DNA of 42,668 nucleotides from Pseudomonadota bacterium (GTDB taxonomy: Bacteria; Myxococcota_A; Polyangia; GCA-2747355). The notes under the pieces were generated by a model. The model was not told where the DNA came from. It searched no databases and was given only the letters and a program-made list of their open reading frames with translations. Position numbers and translations under genes: made by a program. Location: assembly GCA_016711215.1 (NCBI GenBank), contig JADJTL010000009.1, positions 1 to 42,668 on the forward strand. The letters run 5' to 3'. Shown in pieces: positions 28,000 to 35,717 of this stretch (positions within the stretch are counted from its first letter, which is position 1; each line of letters starts with the position of its first letter).

Positions 28000-29910
28000 A
28001 TGATCGCTGTCAAGCCACCCCTCCGTACGCCGACGACCCTCGCGCTCCTCGTCGTGGCGCTCGCTGGCGTCGTCGCGCTCGTTGCCTGCGAAGGGTCGCG
28101 TTGGAGCGCCGCCAAACGCAGCGGCACAGTGGCGGCGTATCGCGCCTTCCTTGCGCGTCACCCGGCCGGCGGGCACGCGGCCGAGGCGGCGCGGGGCCTG
28201 GAACGCGCCACCTACCGCGCGGCGCGGCGCGCGGATCGACCGCTCGGCTATCGGCAATACCTCGATCGCTTCCCCGGGGGGCGCTTTGCGGTGGCGGCGC
28301 GCGAGCGACTCGGGCAGCTCGCCCTGCGGCGCGCCCGGTCGCTCGCCGACTTCGAGCTGGTGGTCGAGCGCTACGAGCAGACCCCGGCAGGTCGGGTGGC
28401 CGCCGCGCGACTGGTGTCGTTAGCGGCGCGGCGCGCGCTCCGGACGGGGAGCCCCGGGGCGCTGCGGGCCTTCCTGGCGCGCTATTCGGCGCAGCAGCCC
28501 TGGACCGCCCGCGTCCGGGAGGCGCTGGCGGGCGCGGCCTACGCACAGCTGGCCGACGACCCCTTGCAGCTGCTGGCCTTCGTGCGGCAGCATCCGGGCA
28601 CGGCGTGGGCCGCGCGGGCCGATCAGCGGCTGGGCGCGGCGCTCGCGCGCGCGGTGGAGACGCGCGCGGATGCCACCGCCGTGGCGATCCTCGCCACGCG
28701 TTTTCCTGACGATCCCCGGCTGCCGGCCCTTCGGCGCCTGGTCTGGGAGCGCGAACGCGAGCAGGCGCTGATCGCCCTCGATCTGCGGCGCCTGCGGGTT
28801 CTGGCGCGCGCCGGCCCGCGCGAGCAAGCGGGCGAGCCGATCGTCAAATGGTGCGACGCCCATCCAAGCGCCTGCCGCAAGCTCGGCGACCTGGCCACCG
28901 CCGCGGGTCCCTGGCGACCGGAGGGTGGACCGGGCGCCTGGCGGCGCGCGCGCGAGCATGCGGATCCGCTGCGGCTCTGGGCCGCCGCGGAAGCGCTGGG
29001 CTGGAGCGAGGATCCGCTGGCCGGCGAGGGACTCGCGGCGCTGCTCGCGTCCACGCGCCTCGTCGAGGTCTGGCCGGCGGTCGAGGCGCTGAGGCATTGG
29101 CTCGGTCGCCGCGCGGCAGGCGATCGCGCGCGCTGGCTTCGCCCTCGCCTCGTGGCGCCCGAAGGCAACGCGGCCGCCGCGCCGGACGCCGCCCCGGCGG
29201 AGGCCGTCGCGGGCGAGCCCGAGCGCGAGCAGGGGGCGGCCGTCCTCGCGCTGCTCGGCGGCGGGGCGGCGCAGCGCAGCCTGGCCCTTCGCGCGCTGCG
29301 CCGCCGGGCGGAGCAAGGTGCGCATGCCCTCGCGGCCAGCTTCCTGCTGCTCTGCGCGCTGGAGCCGCGGCTGGCCACGGCGTCGGACCTCCAGCGTTTT
29401 CGCCGCGCGGCCGCGGCGCGCCTCGATCAGCTCGCTCAGGTGTTTCCGGCGGACCTCGTGCCCGAGGCCGAGTCCGCCGCGACGCTGGTGGAGCGCGAGC
29501 TCTTCGTGATCGAGCGCGGGCTCGCGTTGGCGGCGCCGGCGCTGGCCGACGCCAGCAAGTCGGCTGCCGACGACCCGGACCCGTTGCGACGACGCGCGAA
29601 CGCGCTGCTGGCCGAATGGCGGGTTCAGCTCGGGCGCGCCTATCCAGGCTTCCAGCCGGCGGAGCGTCCATCGTCCGCGGCGACGGTGGCCGAGCATGAG
29701 GCTGGCCGCCACGCGGCCCTGCGCGTGCTGCTGCGAGAGCGCGGTCCAGCCGCGGCGGCCGTCGCGCAGGCGATCTGCGCGGCCGCCGCGCGCCGCGTCG
29801 CTGAGGTCGAGGGTGGTGAGACGATGCGTGCCGAGGCTGCCGCCCTGCTGCAAAGCCGACGCGCTGTCGAAGGGTCGCTGGCGGCGGCCTGCCGGCGCGC
29901 CGGACGCTGA
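28000..29910 (+). CDS. Large alpha-helical repeat lipoprotein
   Basis: The product has 636 residues. The signal peptide ends in LVACEG, giving lipidation near residue 30. The N-terminal third contains repeats of the form YRAFLARHPAG ... AARGLERA and YRQYLDRFPGG ... AARERLGQLA. These resemble the TPR-like units of YfiO/BamD-type and tol-pal lipoproteins. The remainder is Ala/Arg/Leu-rich helix with HEAT-like units. The composition is extreme (Ala, Arg and Leu dominate), which may obscure homology. No strong ribosome binding site precedes the ATG. The gene ends four bases before the convergent PilZ gene. It is probably a scaffold on the inner face of the outer membrane. Confidence 0.72.
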   Translation: MIAVKPPLRTPTTLALLVVALAGVVALVACEGSRWSAAKRSGTVAAYRAFLARHPAGGHAAEAARGLERATYRAARRADRPLGYRQYLDRFPGGRFAVAARERLGQLALRRARSLADFELVVERYEQTPAGRVAAARLVSLAARRALRTGSPGALRAFLARYSAQQPWTARVREALAGAAYAQLADDPLQLLAFVRQHPGTAWAARADQRLGAALARAVETRADATAVAILATRFPDDPRLPALRRLVWEREREQALIALDLRRLRVLARAGPREQAGEPIVKWCDAHPSACRKLGDLATAAGPWRPEGGPGAWRRAREHADPLRLWAAAEALGWSEDPLAGEGLAALLASTRLVEVWPAVEALRHWLGRRAAGDRARWLRPRLVAPEGNAAAAPDAAPAEAVAGEPEREQGAAVLALLGGGAAQRSLALRALRRRAEQGAHALAASFLLLCALEPRLATASDLQRFRRAAAARLDQLAQVFPADLVPEAESAATLVERELFVIERGLALAAPALADASKSAADDPDPLRRRANALLAEWRVQLGRAYPGFQPAERPSSAATVAEHEAGRHAALRVLLRERGPAAAAVAQAICAAAARRVAEVEGGETMRAEAAALLQSRRAVEGSLAAACRRAGR

Positions 29911-29914
29911 GGGC

Positions 29915-30277
29915 TCAGGTCGCGGCCGAGCTCGGATGGGCGAGGTAGGCGTCAATCAACGCTTGGTGCTGTGGCGCCACGTCCGTCAGCTCGATGCCCT
30001 GAGCGTCGAGCCAGGGGTGGCTGTGCACCACGCGCCCCGCGCAGGTGATCACGCGATCGCAGTGCGGCAGCTGGAACTGCAGGCCGATCGCGCGCTCCTC
30101 ACTCAGCGGCTCGAAGAGCCGATGCACCAGCAGCCCATGTCGGCTGAGATTCGAGGCGCGGGCGAGGTGCGGTCGGCCGCCTACGTACTTGTTCAGCAGG
30201 AGATCGACGGCGACGCGCCGCTCCGTCCGGTGGTCGTCGGGACTCGTGGTGTGCGCCGGGTTTGTGGGCGGAATCAT
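29915..30277 (-). CDS. PilZ-domain protein (c-di-GMP binding)
   Basis: The product has 120 residues and is a single PilZ domain. The c-di-GMP-binding motifs are visible: R17xxxR21 (RTERR) near the N-terminus and N43xSxxG48 (NLSRHG) after the first strand. The hydrophobic strands continue with LLVHRL, IGLQFQLP, ITCAGRVVH and QGIELTDV. It probably acts as a small cytoplasmic c-di-GMP receptor for motility or surface export. The ATG at 30277 has AGGGAG seven bases upstream. It is divergent from the kinase at 30463 and convergent with the lipoprotein at 28000, four bases apart. Confidence 0.88.
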   Translation of the reverse strand: MIPPTNPAHTTSPDDHRTERRVAVDLLLNKYVGGRPHLARASNLSRHGLLVHRLFEPLSEERAIGLQFQLPHCDRVITCAGRVVHSHPWLDAQGIELTDVAPQHQALIDAYLAHPSSAAT

Positions 30278-30424
30278 GCGTGCGCTCCCTTGCTCGTCGT
30301 GGCTGACGCTGAGGGTTGAAGCTCGAAGTCTACGGTCCCTGCGCGGCGCGGGCGAATATTCCGACCGACGGCCTAGACCGAGCCCGCGCGGATCGCGGTC
30401 GCTCGGCCTCTGGCCCCGCGCTGG

Positions 30425-30454
30425 TTGGTGCAGCGGGCGATTCCGAGTAAGAAT
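30425..30454 (+). promoter_or_regulatory. Possible promoter giving a near-leaderless kinase mRNA
   Basis: TTGGTG (30425-30430) is followed after 17-18 bases by TAAGAAT (30448-30454). Transcription would then begin within a few bases of the ATG at 30463, which has no ribosome binding site. Confidence 0.35.
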
Positions 30455-30462
30455 GCGCCGCG

Positions 30463-32001
30463 ATGAATCCGCCTGTCCTCGTCGGCGACGCGGTTGGCCC
30501 CAGCGTAGCGGACCCGCTGGTCGGCCGCGACCTGCTCGGCACCTATCGCCTCGTCGAGCCGCTGGGGAAGGGCGGGATGGCGACCGTTTATCGCGGCCGC
30601 CACCTCCTCACGGATCAGGAGGTGGCGATCAAGATTCTCTCGCCCGAGCTGGCGACCCAGAGCGACGTCAAGGCGCGCTTCATCGACGAGGCCCGCACGT
30701 TGGCGCGGCTCGAGCACCCCAACATCGTCACGCTCTACAACTTCCTCGAGGCCGAGGGACACCTCTACCTGGTGATGCAGATCGCGGAGGGTGAGGCCCT
30801 CGACGCCCTGATTGGCCGCCAGGGACGCCTGCCCTGCAACGACGTGGTGGCCATCGGCATCGAGACGCTCTTTGCGCTCGAGTACGCCCACGAGCGCGGG
30901 GTGGTGCATCGTGACATCAAGCCGTCGAACATCGTCATCCGCGGCGACGGTGCCGTGAAGGTCATGGACTTCGGCATCGCCAAGATCGTGGGTTCGACGA
31001 AGCTGACCCAGACCGGTCAGACGATGGGTACCGTGCGCTACATGGCACCGGAGCAGGTGCGCGGCAAGCCCGTCGATCACCGCTGTGATCTCTACGCGCT
31101 CGGGGTGACGCTCTACGAGGCCTGCAGCGGGCAGCCGCCCTTCGATGGCGATACGCACTTCGAGATCATGCGCAAACAGCTCGTCGACGCGCCACGGCCC
31201 CTCAGCGAGCTGGCGGCGGTGCCCCCCGAGCTCGAGCAGACGCTGGCGCGAGCAATGGAAAAGCGCGCCGAGGATCGCTTCGCCAACGCGCGGGAGTATA
31301 TCCGCGCGCTGAAGGCCGTGCCTGTCGGCCCGCCCTCGGGTCGGGTTACGAGCTCCGCCGGTGTCGCCGTCTTCGAGGGGCCAGCCACGATCGCGGTGGC
31401 GTCGGCGCGGCGTCGCCGTCCCTCTGCCGGCCGCGACCTGCGCCAGGTGATGATCGCGCTCGCACTGATCGCGCTCTCAGTCGGGGCGATCCTGTGGGGC
31501 GTGCTGAGCGACCCTCCGGCGCGCGCGCCCGCGCGGCACGGCGCCCCGGCGCGCAGCGCCGCGTCCGTGGTGTGGCCGCCCTTGCATGCGGTGGCGCGCG
31601 GGCTGCGCTGGAGCGTCGACGAGCGGAAGGGCGACCTCCACCTGCTTGCTCAGGCGCCCGTCGACGTCGCCGCCCTCGAGGCGCTCTGCAGCGGGGCTCA
31701 TCGCGCCTATGTCGCGTTCCTGCGGCGCGAGGGCATCGACTTGCCGGTACCTCGGCGGCCGCTGCACCTCGTACTCTTGCCGCGGGCGCTCTTCGCCGCG
31801 CACCAAAGCTGGTCCAGCCCGCGCTATGAGGCGATGAGCAGCACCCTCTACATCAGCACGGCGCGCCCCGATTTTCAGCGCAGCGATCTGCCGCACGGGC
31901 TCGCCTTGCACTACTGCGCCGTCCTCGCGCAGCTCAGCAACGAGCGCTGCCTGGAGCTGGCCGAGGGCTTCGAGCGCGAGGTCCAGCGCGCTGGCCGCTA
32001 G
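30463..32001 (+). CDS. Transmembrane Ser/Thr kinase with pseudo-peptidase-like ectodomain
   Basis: The product has 512 residues. The kinase domain (about 28-286) is complete: glycine loop GKGGMA (35-40), Lys57 (VAIK), Glu76, HRDIKPSN (149-156), DFG (169-171) and GTVRYMAPEQ. A membrane segment lies at 327-347. The external part (about 365-512) reads like a peptidase-MA (gluzincin) domain: LHLVLLPRALFAAHQSWSS, then LYISTARPD, then LPHGLALHYC where LxHELxHYx would be expected, and LELAEGFEREV like the downstream (W/L)xEGxAEYV ligand helix. The catalytic Glu and the correct His spacing are missing, so it should be inactive and may bind a peptide or wall fragment. The stop codon lies inside a 19-bp hairpin. 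Confidence 0.88.
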   Translation: MNPPVLVGDAVGPSVADPLVGRDLLGTYRLVEPLGKGGMATVYRGRHLLTDQEVAIKILSPELATQSDVKARFIDEARTLARLEHPNIVTLYNFLEAEGHLYLVMQIAEGEALDALIGRQGRLPCNDVVAIGIETLFALEYAHERGVVHRDIKPSNIVIRGDGAVKVMDFGIAKIVGSTKLTQTGQTMGTVRYMAPEQVRGKPVDHRCDLYALGVTLYEACSGQPPFDGDTHFEIMRKQLVDAPRPLSELAAVPPELEQTLARAMEKRAEDRFANAREYIRALKAVPVGPPSGRVTSSAGVAVFEGPATIAVASARRRRPSAGRDLRQVMIALALIALSVGAILWGVLSDPPARAPARHGAPARSAASVVWPPLHAVARGLRWSVDERKGDLHLLAQAPVDVAALEALCSGAHRAYVAFLRREGIDLPVPRRPLHLVLLPRALFAAHQSWSSPRYEAMSSTLYISTARPDFQRSDLPHGLALHYCAVLAQLSNERCLELAEGFEREVQRAGR

Positions 32002-32018
32002 CGCGCTGGACCTCGCGC
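31974..32018 (+). terminator. 19-bp perfect hairpin over the kinase stop codon
   Basis: The arm 31974-31992 (begins GCGCGAGGTCC) is exactly complementary to 32000-32018, with a 7-base loop (31993-31999). The kinase TAG stop (31999-32001) lies at the loop and start of the right arm. No T-tract follows directly, so this is not a canonical intrinsic terminator, but it should strongly affect the mRNA 3' end. Confidence 0.6.
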
Positions 32019-32141
32019 CCCGCGCCGGCCGAGGGCCGCGCGTAGCGGGCCACTGCCCCGTTTTCCTTGACCAAGCGCGTTGGGGCAGCGTAGCTTCCCG
32101 CAGCACGATCAGGCCAGCGGTGAGGCAAGTTGATGAGACTG

Positions 32142-32202
32142 CCGGTGCGCGTACTGCCGAGGGGCAGCCGCGCTGGCCCTCGGCAGTACGCGCTGCCACC
32201 GG
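32142..32202 (+). other. Long intergenic hairpin (17-bp perfect core)
   Basis: Arms 32147-32163 and 32177-32193 are perfectly complementary (GCGCGTACTGCCGAGGG and its reverse complement). The loop itself can pair CAGC (32165-32168) with GCTG (32172-32175). Outside the core, CCGGT (32142-32146) pairs with ACCGG (32198-32202). The hairpin lies in the 321-bp gap 32002-32322, which otherwise shows no gene; GAGGAG (32311-32316) there is the ribosome binding site of the next gene. No T-tract follows the hairpin. Confidence 0.8.
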
Positions 32203-32322
32203 GGGTACTCTACCCGCGGCTGAGGCGCTGAGCGCGCGGTGGCGCGGAGGCCTGGCTCGTGCGTGACGACGGACTGCGGACTGCGGTCGGCGGCGACTGA
32301 CTGTAGCCACGAGGAGTTCGGA

Positions 32323-33822
32323 ATGGCGACCTTCAAGGGGAAGATCGGGGTCAGCGCGCTCCTGGTCGTGCTGGCCGTGACGGTGTTGCTCTATCTGGCG
32401 GTCATTCCGTCGTGGGCGAAGCGCGTCCGTGAGCAGGCCCAGGACGATGTTCAGCGCGCGACCGCGCTCGTGGGGAAGATCCAGAGCCTGCGCGCCTATG
32501 ATCTCGTCGCGCTGGCGCAGCAGATCGCGCAGATGCGCGAGCTCGTCCGGGTGGTGCGGATCCCCGAGGAGTTCCCGCGGCGGCAGGAGGTCTTCAAGGA
32601 GATCAACGCGATCGACCGCCTGCTGCGCGAGGGTGGGCGGAAGGCGCACTTCTTCGCGGTCCTCGACAAGACCGGCGCCGTCGTTGCCCGCGATCTCAGC
32701 CTCGAGGATATGTACGGCGAGAAGCTGCCCTACGCGTCGATCAAACGGGCGCTCGCGGGTCGCGCGACGAGCGACGTTTGGATCATGAAGGATCGCATGA
32801 TGCGCGCCGCAGTGGCGCCGCTGACGGATCAGGGTCAGGTCGTCGGCGCCGTCGCCATCGCCTATGACTTCACGACGGCCGAGGCGCGCGAGGACGCCGC
32901 GCTCGTCGGCACGCACGTCATTTACGTGATGGACAACAGCGTGCGCGCCTCGAGCTTTTCGGTCGGCCAGGGCGAGGATGCGATCAAGATCAAGGTCTTG
33001 AGCAAGGAGCTCACGAGCGCCGAAGGCAGCGCGCACCAGGCGCTCGCCCAGGGCAAGCCGAGCAAGCCCTTCCTGATGGACGACGTGCAAGGCAGCGCGT
33101 ATGTGGCCGCGGTCGCGCCGCTGCCCGACGAGGTATGGATCCTCGGCGTGCAGCTCAGCACGCGGATCCTCGACACGGGAAAGCGAGCCGAGATCATCGG
33201 CGGGACGAGTCAGCATCTGGTCGGCATGGCGGTCCTGGCCAACCTCGACGATCGCCTGGCGCCCGTCACGCGCGCCCGCTATTTCGTCGGGCTCTTTGGC
33301 CTGCTCGTGCTGCTGGCGGTATTCGTCGTCAAGTGGTTCGTGACGCGCCACTTCGTCGACGCCGAGGATCGCTTGGAGCTCGGCGTGAGCGAGATCATCA
33401 GCGGCAACCTCGACTACACCTTCGACACCTTCCAGGAGTTCGAGGGGCTGGCCAATGCGCTCAACGTGATGTTGGCCCGCCTGCTCGGACGCCCAGAGCC
33501 GGGTGAGAGCGCCGACGACGACCAGTCCTGGCGCGCCGACGTCATCGCCGTCGATGCGATGCCGGCGGTTAACGTCGGTGTCGACGTCCAGCGGCTCGCC
33601 GCTGAGCCCGAGGCTGCCTACTACGCGCGCATCCACGGCGAGTATGTCGCGGCGCGCGAGGCCGCCAAGCTCTCCGTCGAGGGCATCACGCTCGAGAGCC
33701 TGACGCAGAAGCTGCGCGCCAACGAGGCGATGCTCAAGGCCAGGCATAAGTGTCATCTGGTGCGCTTCGTCGTCAGCTCGGGCAGCGGCCGCGTGAGCTT
33801 GCAGCCGATTCGCATCGGCTGA
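32323..33822 (+). CDS. Membrane sensor protein, MXAN_5187-like
   Basis: The product has 499 residues. Two membrane segments (about 8-28 and 319-342) flank a periplasmic region with cache-like features (FFAVLDKTGAVVARDLSLEDMYGE, VAPLTDQGQVVGAVAIAYDF, AAVAPLPDEVWILGVQLS). After the second segment comes a HAMP-like stretch (DRLELGVSEIISGNLDYTFDT ... FEGLANALNVMLARLLGRPEP) and a C-terminal domain (YYARIHGEYVAAREAA ... LKARHKCHLVRFVVSSGSGRVSLQPIRIG) that I associate with the myxobacterial MXAN_5187 type. No kinase, GGDEF or methyl-accepting domain is present, so output is unknown. The ATG at 32323 has GAGGAG six bases upstream. Recognition of the family is from memory. Confidence 0.75.
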   Translation: MATFKGKIGVSALLVVLAVTVLLYLAVIPSWAKRVREQAQDDVQRATALVGKIQSLRAYDLVALAQQIAQMRELVRVVRIPEEFPRRQEVFKEINAIDRLLREGGRKAHFFAVLDKTGAVVARDLSLEDMYGEKLPYASIKRALAGRATSDVWIMKDRMMRAAVAPLTDQGQVVGAVAIAYDFTTAEAREDAALVGTHVIYVMDNSVRASSFSVGQGEDAIKIKVLSKELTSAEGSAHQALAQGKPSKPFLMDDVQGSAYVAAVAPLPDEVWILGVQLSTRILDTGKRAEIIGGTSQHLVGMAVLANLDDRLAPVTRARYFVGLFGLLVLLAVFVVKWFVTRHFVDAEDRLELGVSEIISGNLDYTFDTFQEFEGLANALNVMLARLLGRPEPGESADDDQSWRADVIAVDAMPAVNVGVDVQRLAAEPEAAYYARIHGEYVAAREAAKLSVEGITLESLTQKLRANEAMLKARHKCHLVRFVVSSGSGRVSLQPIRIG

Positions 33823-33830
33823 GCGCGCGC

Positions 33831-35006
33831 GTGGTGGTGCAGACGGGGCTCGACCGGCTCGTCGGCGCTCGCTCCTCGCTGGTGCGTGGCCGGCGGGTCG
33901 GGTTGCTCTGCCATCCGGCCGCGGTCGACCAGCGCCTGCGGCATTGCAGCGATTGCTTGCTCGAGGCGGGGGCGCGACTGGTGGCCCTCTTTGCCCCCGA
34001 GCACGGCATCGATGGTGCCGCGCAGGACATGGTCGGGGTCGGCTCGACGCAGCATCCACGGCTCGCTGTGCCGGTCTACAGCGTCTATGGCAACACACTG
34101 GCGACCTTGGCGCCGCGGCCCGAGTGGCTGCGCGACCTCGACTTGTTGGTGGTCGACCTCCAGGACATCGGCAGCCGCTACTACACCTTCGCCTGGACGA
34201 TGGTGCTGGCGATGCGCGCGTGCGCGGCGACGCGGACTCCGCTGCTGGTCCTCGACCGGCCCAATCCGCTCGGCGGCGCGGTCGTTGAGGGCCCCTCGAT
34301 CGCGCCGGGCTTCGCGTCCTTCGTCGGGCTGCATCCGCTCCCCGTGCGCCACGGTTTGACCCTCGGGGAGCTGGCCCGGCTGACGCGCGCCGAGCTGCAG
34401 CTCGACGTCGAGCTCGAGGTGCTGCCGCTCGACGGCTGGCGCCGTACGCAGCGCTTTGCCGCCACCGGCCTGCCCTGGGTCCTGCCCTCGCCCAACATGC
34501 CGACGCCGGAGACGGCGCTGGTCTACCCGGGGGCCTGCCTGCTCGAGGGCACCAACGTCAGCGAGGGGCGGGGGACGACGCGACCCTTCGAGCTCGTCGG
34601 CGCGCCGTGGATCGACGGCTACCGCCTGGCCGCGGACCTGACGCGGCTGGCGCTGCCCGGAGCGCTATGGCGCCCGCTCGGCTTCGTGCCGAGCTTCCAC
34701 AAGCATGCCCAGCAGCTCTGCGGCGGCGTGCAACTGCACGTCAGCGACCCCGAGAGCTTCGCCGCGCTGCGTACAGGCGTGGCCTTGCTGCTGGCCCTCT
34801 GGCAGCAGCGACCGGGCGCCTGCGCTTGGCGCACCGAGCCCTATGAGTTCGTCGACGACCGGCCAGCGATCGATCTGCTGGCCGGCGGCGAGTGGCTGCG
34901 CCGCGGCGTCAGCGCGGGGGCGACGCTCGATCAACTGACGGCTGACTGGGCCGAGGCCGAGCGGGACTTCCTGCGGCGGCGGCAGCCCTATCTGCTCTAC
35001 GACTGA
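33831..35006 (+). CDS. namZ: NamZ-type (DUF1343) exo-N-acetylmuramidase family protein
   Basis: DUF1343 proteins such as Bacillus NamZ release terminal N-acetylmuramic acid from peptidoglycan fragments. The family blocks are clear: LFAPEHGIDG, LLVVDLQDIGSRYYTFAWTM, LDRPNPLGGAVVEGP, PSPNMPTPETALVYPGACLLEGTNVSEGRGTTRPFE, and GFVPSFHKHAQQLCGGVQLH. The length of 391 residues is normal for the core domain. I use GTG at 33831, nine bases after the upstream stop; two further GTGs follow. No signal peptide is visible from any of these starts, so the protein appears cytoplasmic, consistent with wall recycling rather than lysis. It is followed directly by nadD. Confidence 0.88.
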   Translation: MVVQTGLDRLVGARSSLVRGRRVGLLCHPAAVDQRLRHCSDCLLEAGARLVALFAPEHGIDGAAQDMVGVGSTQHPRLAVPVYSVYGNTLATLAPRPEWLRDLDLLVVDLQDIGSRYYTFAWTMVLAMRACAATRTPLLVLDRPNPLGGAVVEGPSIAPGFASFVGLHPLPVRHGLTLGELARLTRAELQLDVELEVLPLDGWRRTQRFAATGLPWVLPSPNMPTPETALVYPGACLLEGTNVSEGRGTTRPFELVGAPWIDGYRLAADLTRLALPGALWRPLGFVPSFHKHAQQLCGGVQLHVSDPESFAALRTGVALLLALWQQRPGACAWRTEPYEFVDDRPAIDLLAGGEWLRRGVSAGATLDQLTADWAEAERDFLRRRQPYLLYD

Positions 35007-35032
35007 TGGCGCTGCTGCGAGGTTCCGCGCCG

Positions 35033-35641
35033 ATGAGCCGCATTGCGATATTGGGTGGGAGCTTCAACCCGCCGCATCTCGGTCACCAGCTGATCTGCAC
35101 CTGGGCGTTGAGCACGGGCCAGGCCGAGGCTATTTGGTTGCTGCCGGTCTGGCAGCATGCCTTCGACAAGCCCCTGGCTCCCTTCGAGCATCGGCTGGCG
35201 ATGTGTCGACTGGCCGCCGCGCCCTTCGCCGCCGGGTCGGTAGCCGTCTGCGGAATCGAGGCCGAGCTGCGTGGCCCCAGCCGCACCCTGATCACCTTCC
35301 AGCACCTGATTGCGCGGCATCCGCAGCACGCCTTCAGCCTGCTGGTCGGCGCGGACGTGCTCGAGCAGACCCAGGCCTGGTACGGCTTCGAGGCGCTGGC
35401 GCGGCTGGCGCCGATCATCGTCGTCGGTCGCGCGGGCCATGCAGCGGCGGGCTCCGGGCTGGCGCTCGCCAACGTCAGCTCGACCGAGGTGCGGTCGCGG
35501 GTCGCCCTTGGCTTCGCCGTCGACCATCTGCTGCCGCAGGCGGTCTGCGCCTACATTGGCACCCATGGGATCTACCGCGGCGCCACTACAGACGCGGCGA
35601 ATCAGTCGTCAGCTTCCCAACAGCTGGTGCGTCCGTTATAA
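35033..35641 (+). CDS. nadD: Nicotinate-nucleotide adenylyltransferase
   Basis: NadD transfers AMP from ATP to nicotinate mononucleotide in NAD synthesis. The nucleotidyltransferase signature GGSFNPPHLGH (8-18) contains the HxGH motif. LLPVWQHAFDKPLAPFEHRLAMCRLA, LLVGADVLEQTQAWYGFEALARLAPIIVVGR and the ISSTxIR-like VSSTEVRSRV block follow in the expected order. The product has 202 residues. An upstream ATG at 35006 overlaps the NamZ stop, but family members start just before the glycine-rich loop, and GAGG precedes 35033. The stop codon overlaps the -10 of the next promoter. Members of this family are typically around 200 residues. Confidence 0.9.
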   Translation: MSRIAILGGSFNPPHLGHQLICTWALSTGQAEAIWLLPVWQHAFDKPLAPFEHRLAMCRLAAAPFAAGSVAVCGIEAELRGPSRTLITFQHLIARHPQHAFSLLVGADVLEQTQAWYGFEALARLAPIIVVGRAGHAAAGSGLALANVSSTEVRSRVALGFAVDHLLPQAVCAYIGTHGIYRGATTDAANQSSASQQLVRPL

Positions 35642-35642
35642 T
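35614..35642 (+). promoter_or_regulatory. Sigma70-type promoter for the Cys-rich lipoprotein
   Basis: TTCCCA (35614-35619) is followed after 17 bases by a perfect TATAAT (35637-35642). The -10 overlaps the nadD stop codon. The leader would be about 70 bases, with AAGGGAA before the ATG at 35718. Confidence 0.6.
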
Positions 35643-35717
35643 CTCGCTTATCACTTGCCTTCGCTTCAAAGATCCTCGCGTGGCGTGCCGCGGCAGCGGC
35701 GCGAAGGGAAAAGCACG

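Noticed and set aside
32142..32202. Canonical intrinsic terminator
   Set aside because: The stem is strong but TGCCACCGGGGG follows it rather than a T-tract.
31974..32202. Insertion sequence ends (terminal inverted repeats)
   Set aside because: The two hairpins are different sequences, no transposase or target duplication is present, and the flanking genes are intact.
31477..34098. An 873-codon open frame antisense to the kinase, sensor and NamZ genes
   Set aside because: It runs across three well-supported genes and an intergenic hairpin region, with Arg/Ala/His-rich composition and no motif.
35310..35717. Possible N-terminal extension of the Cys-rich lipoprotein into nadD
   Set aside because: The extension is out of frame over nadD and Arg/Ser-rich. 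The ATG at 35718 is followed by a proper signal peptide and has its own promoter.
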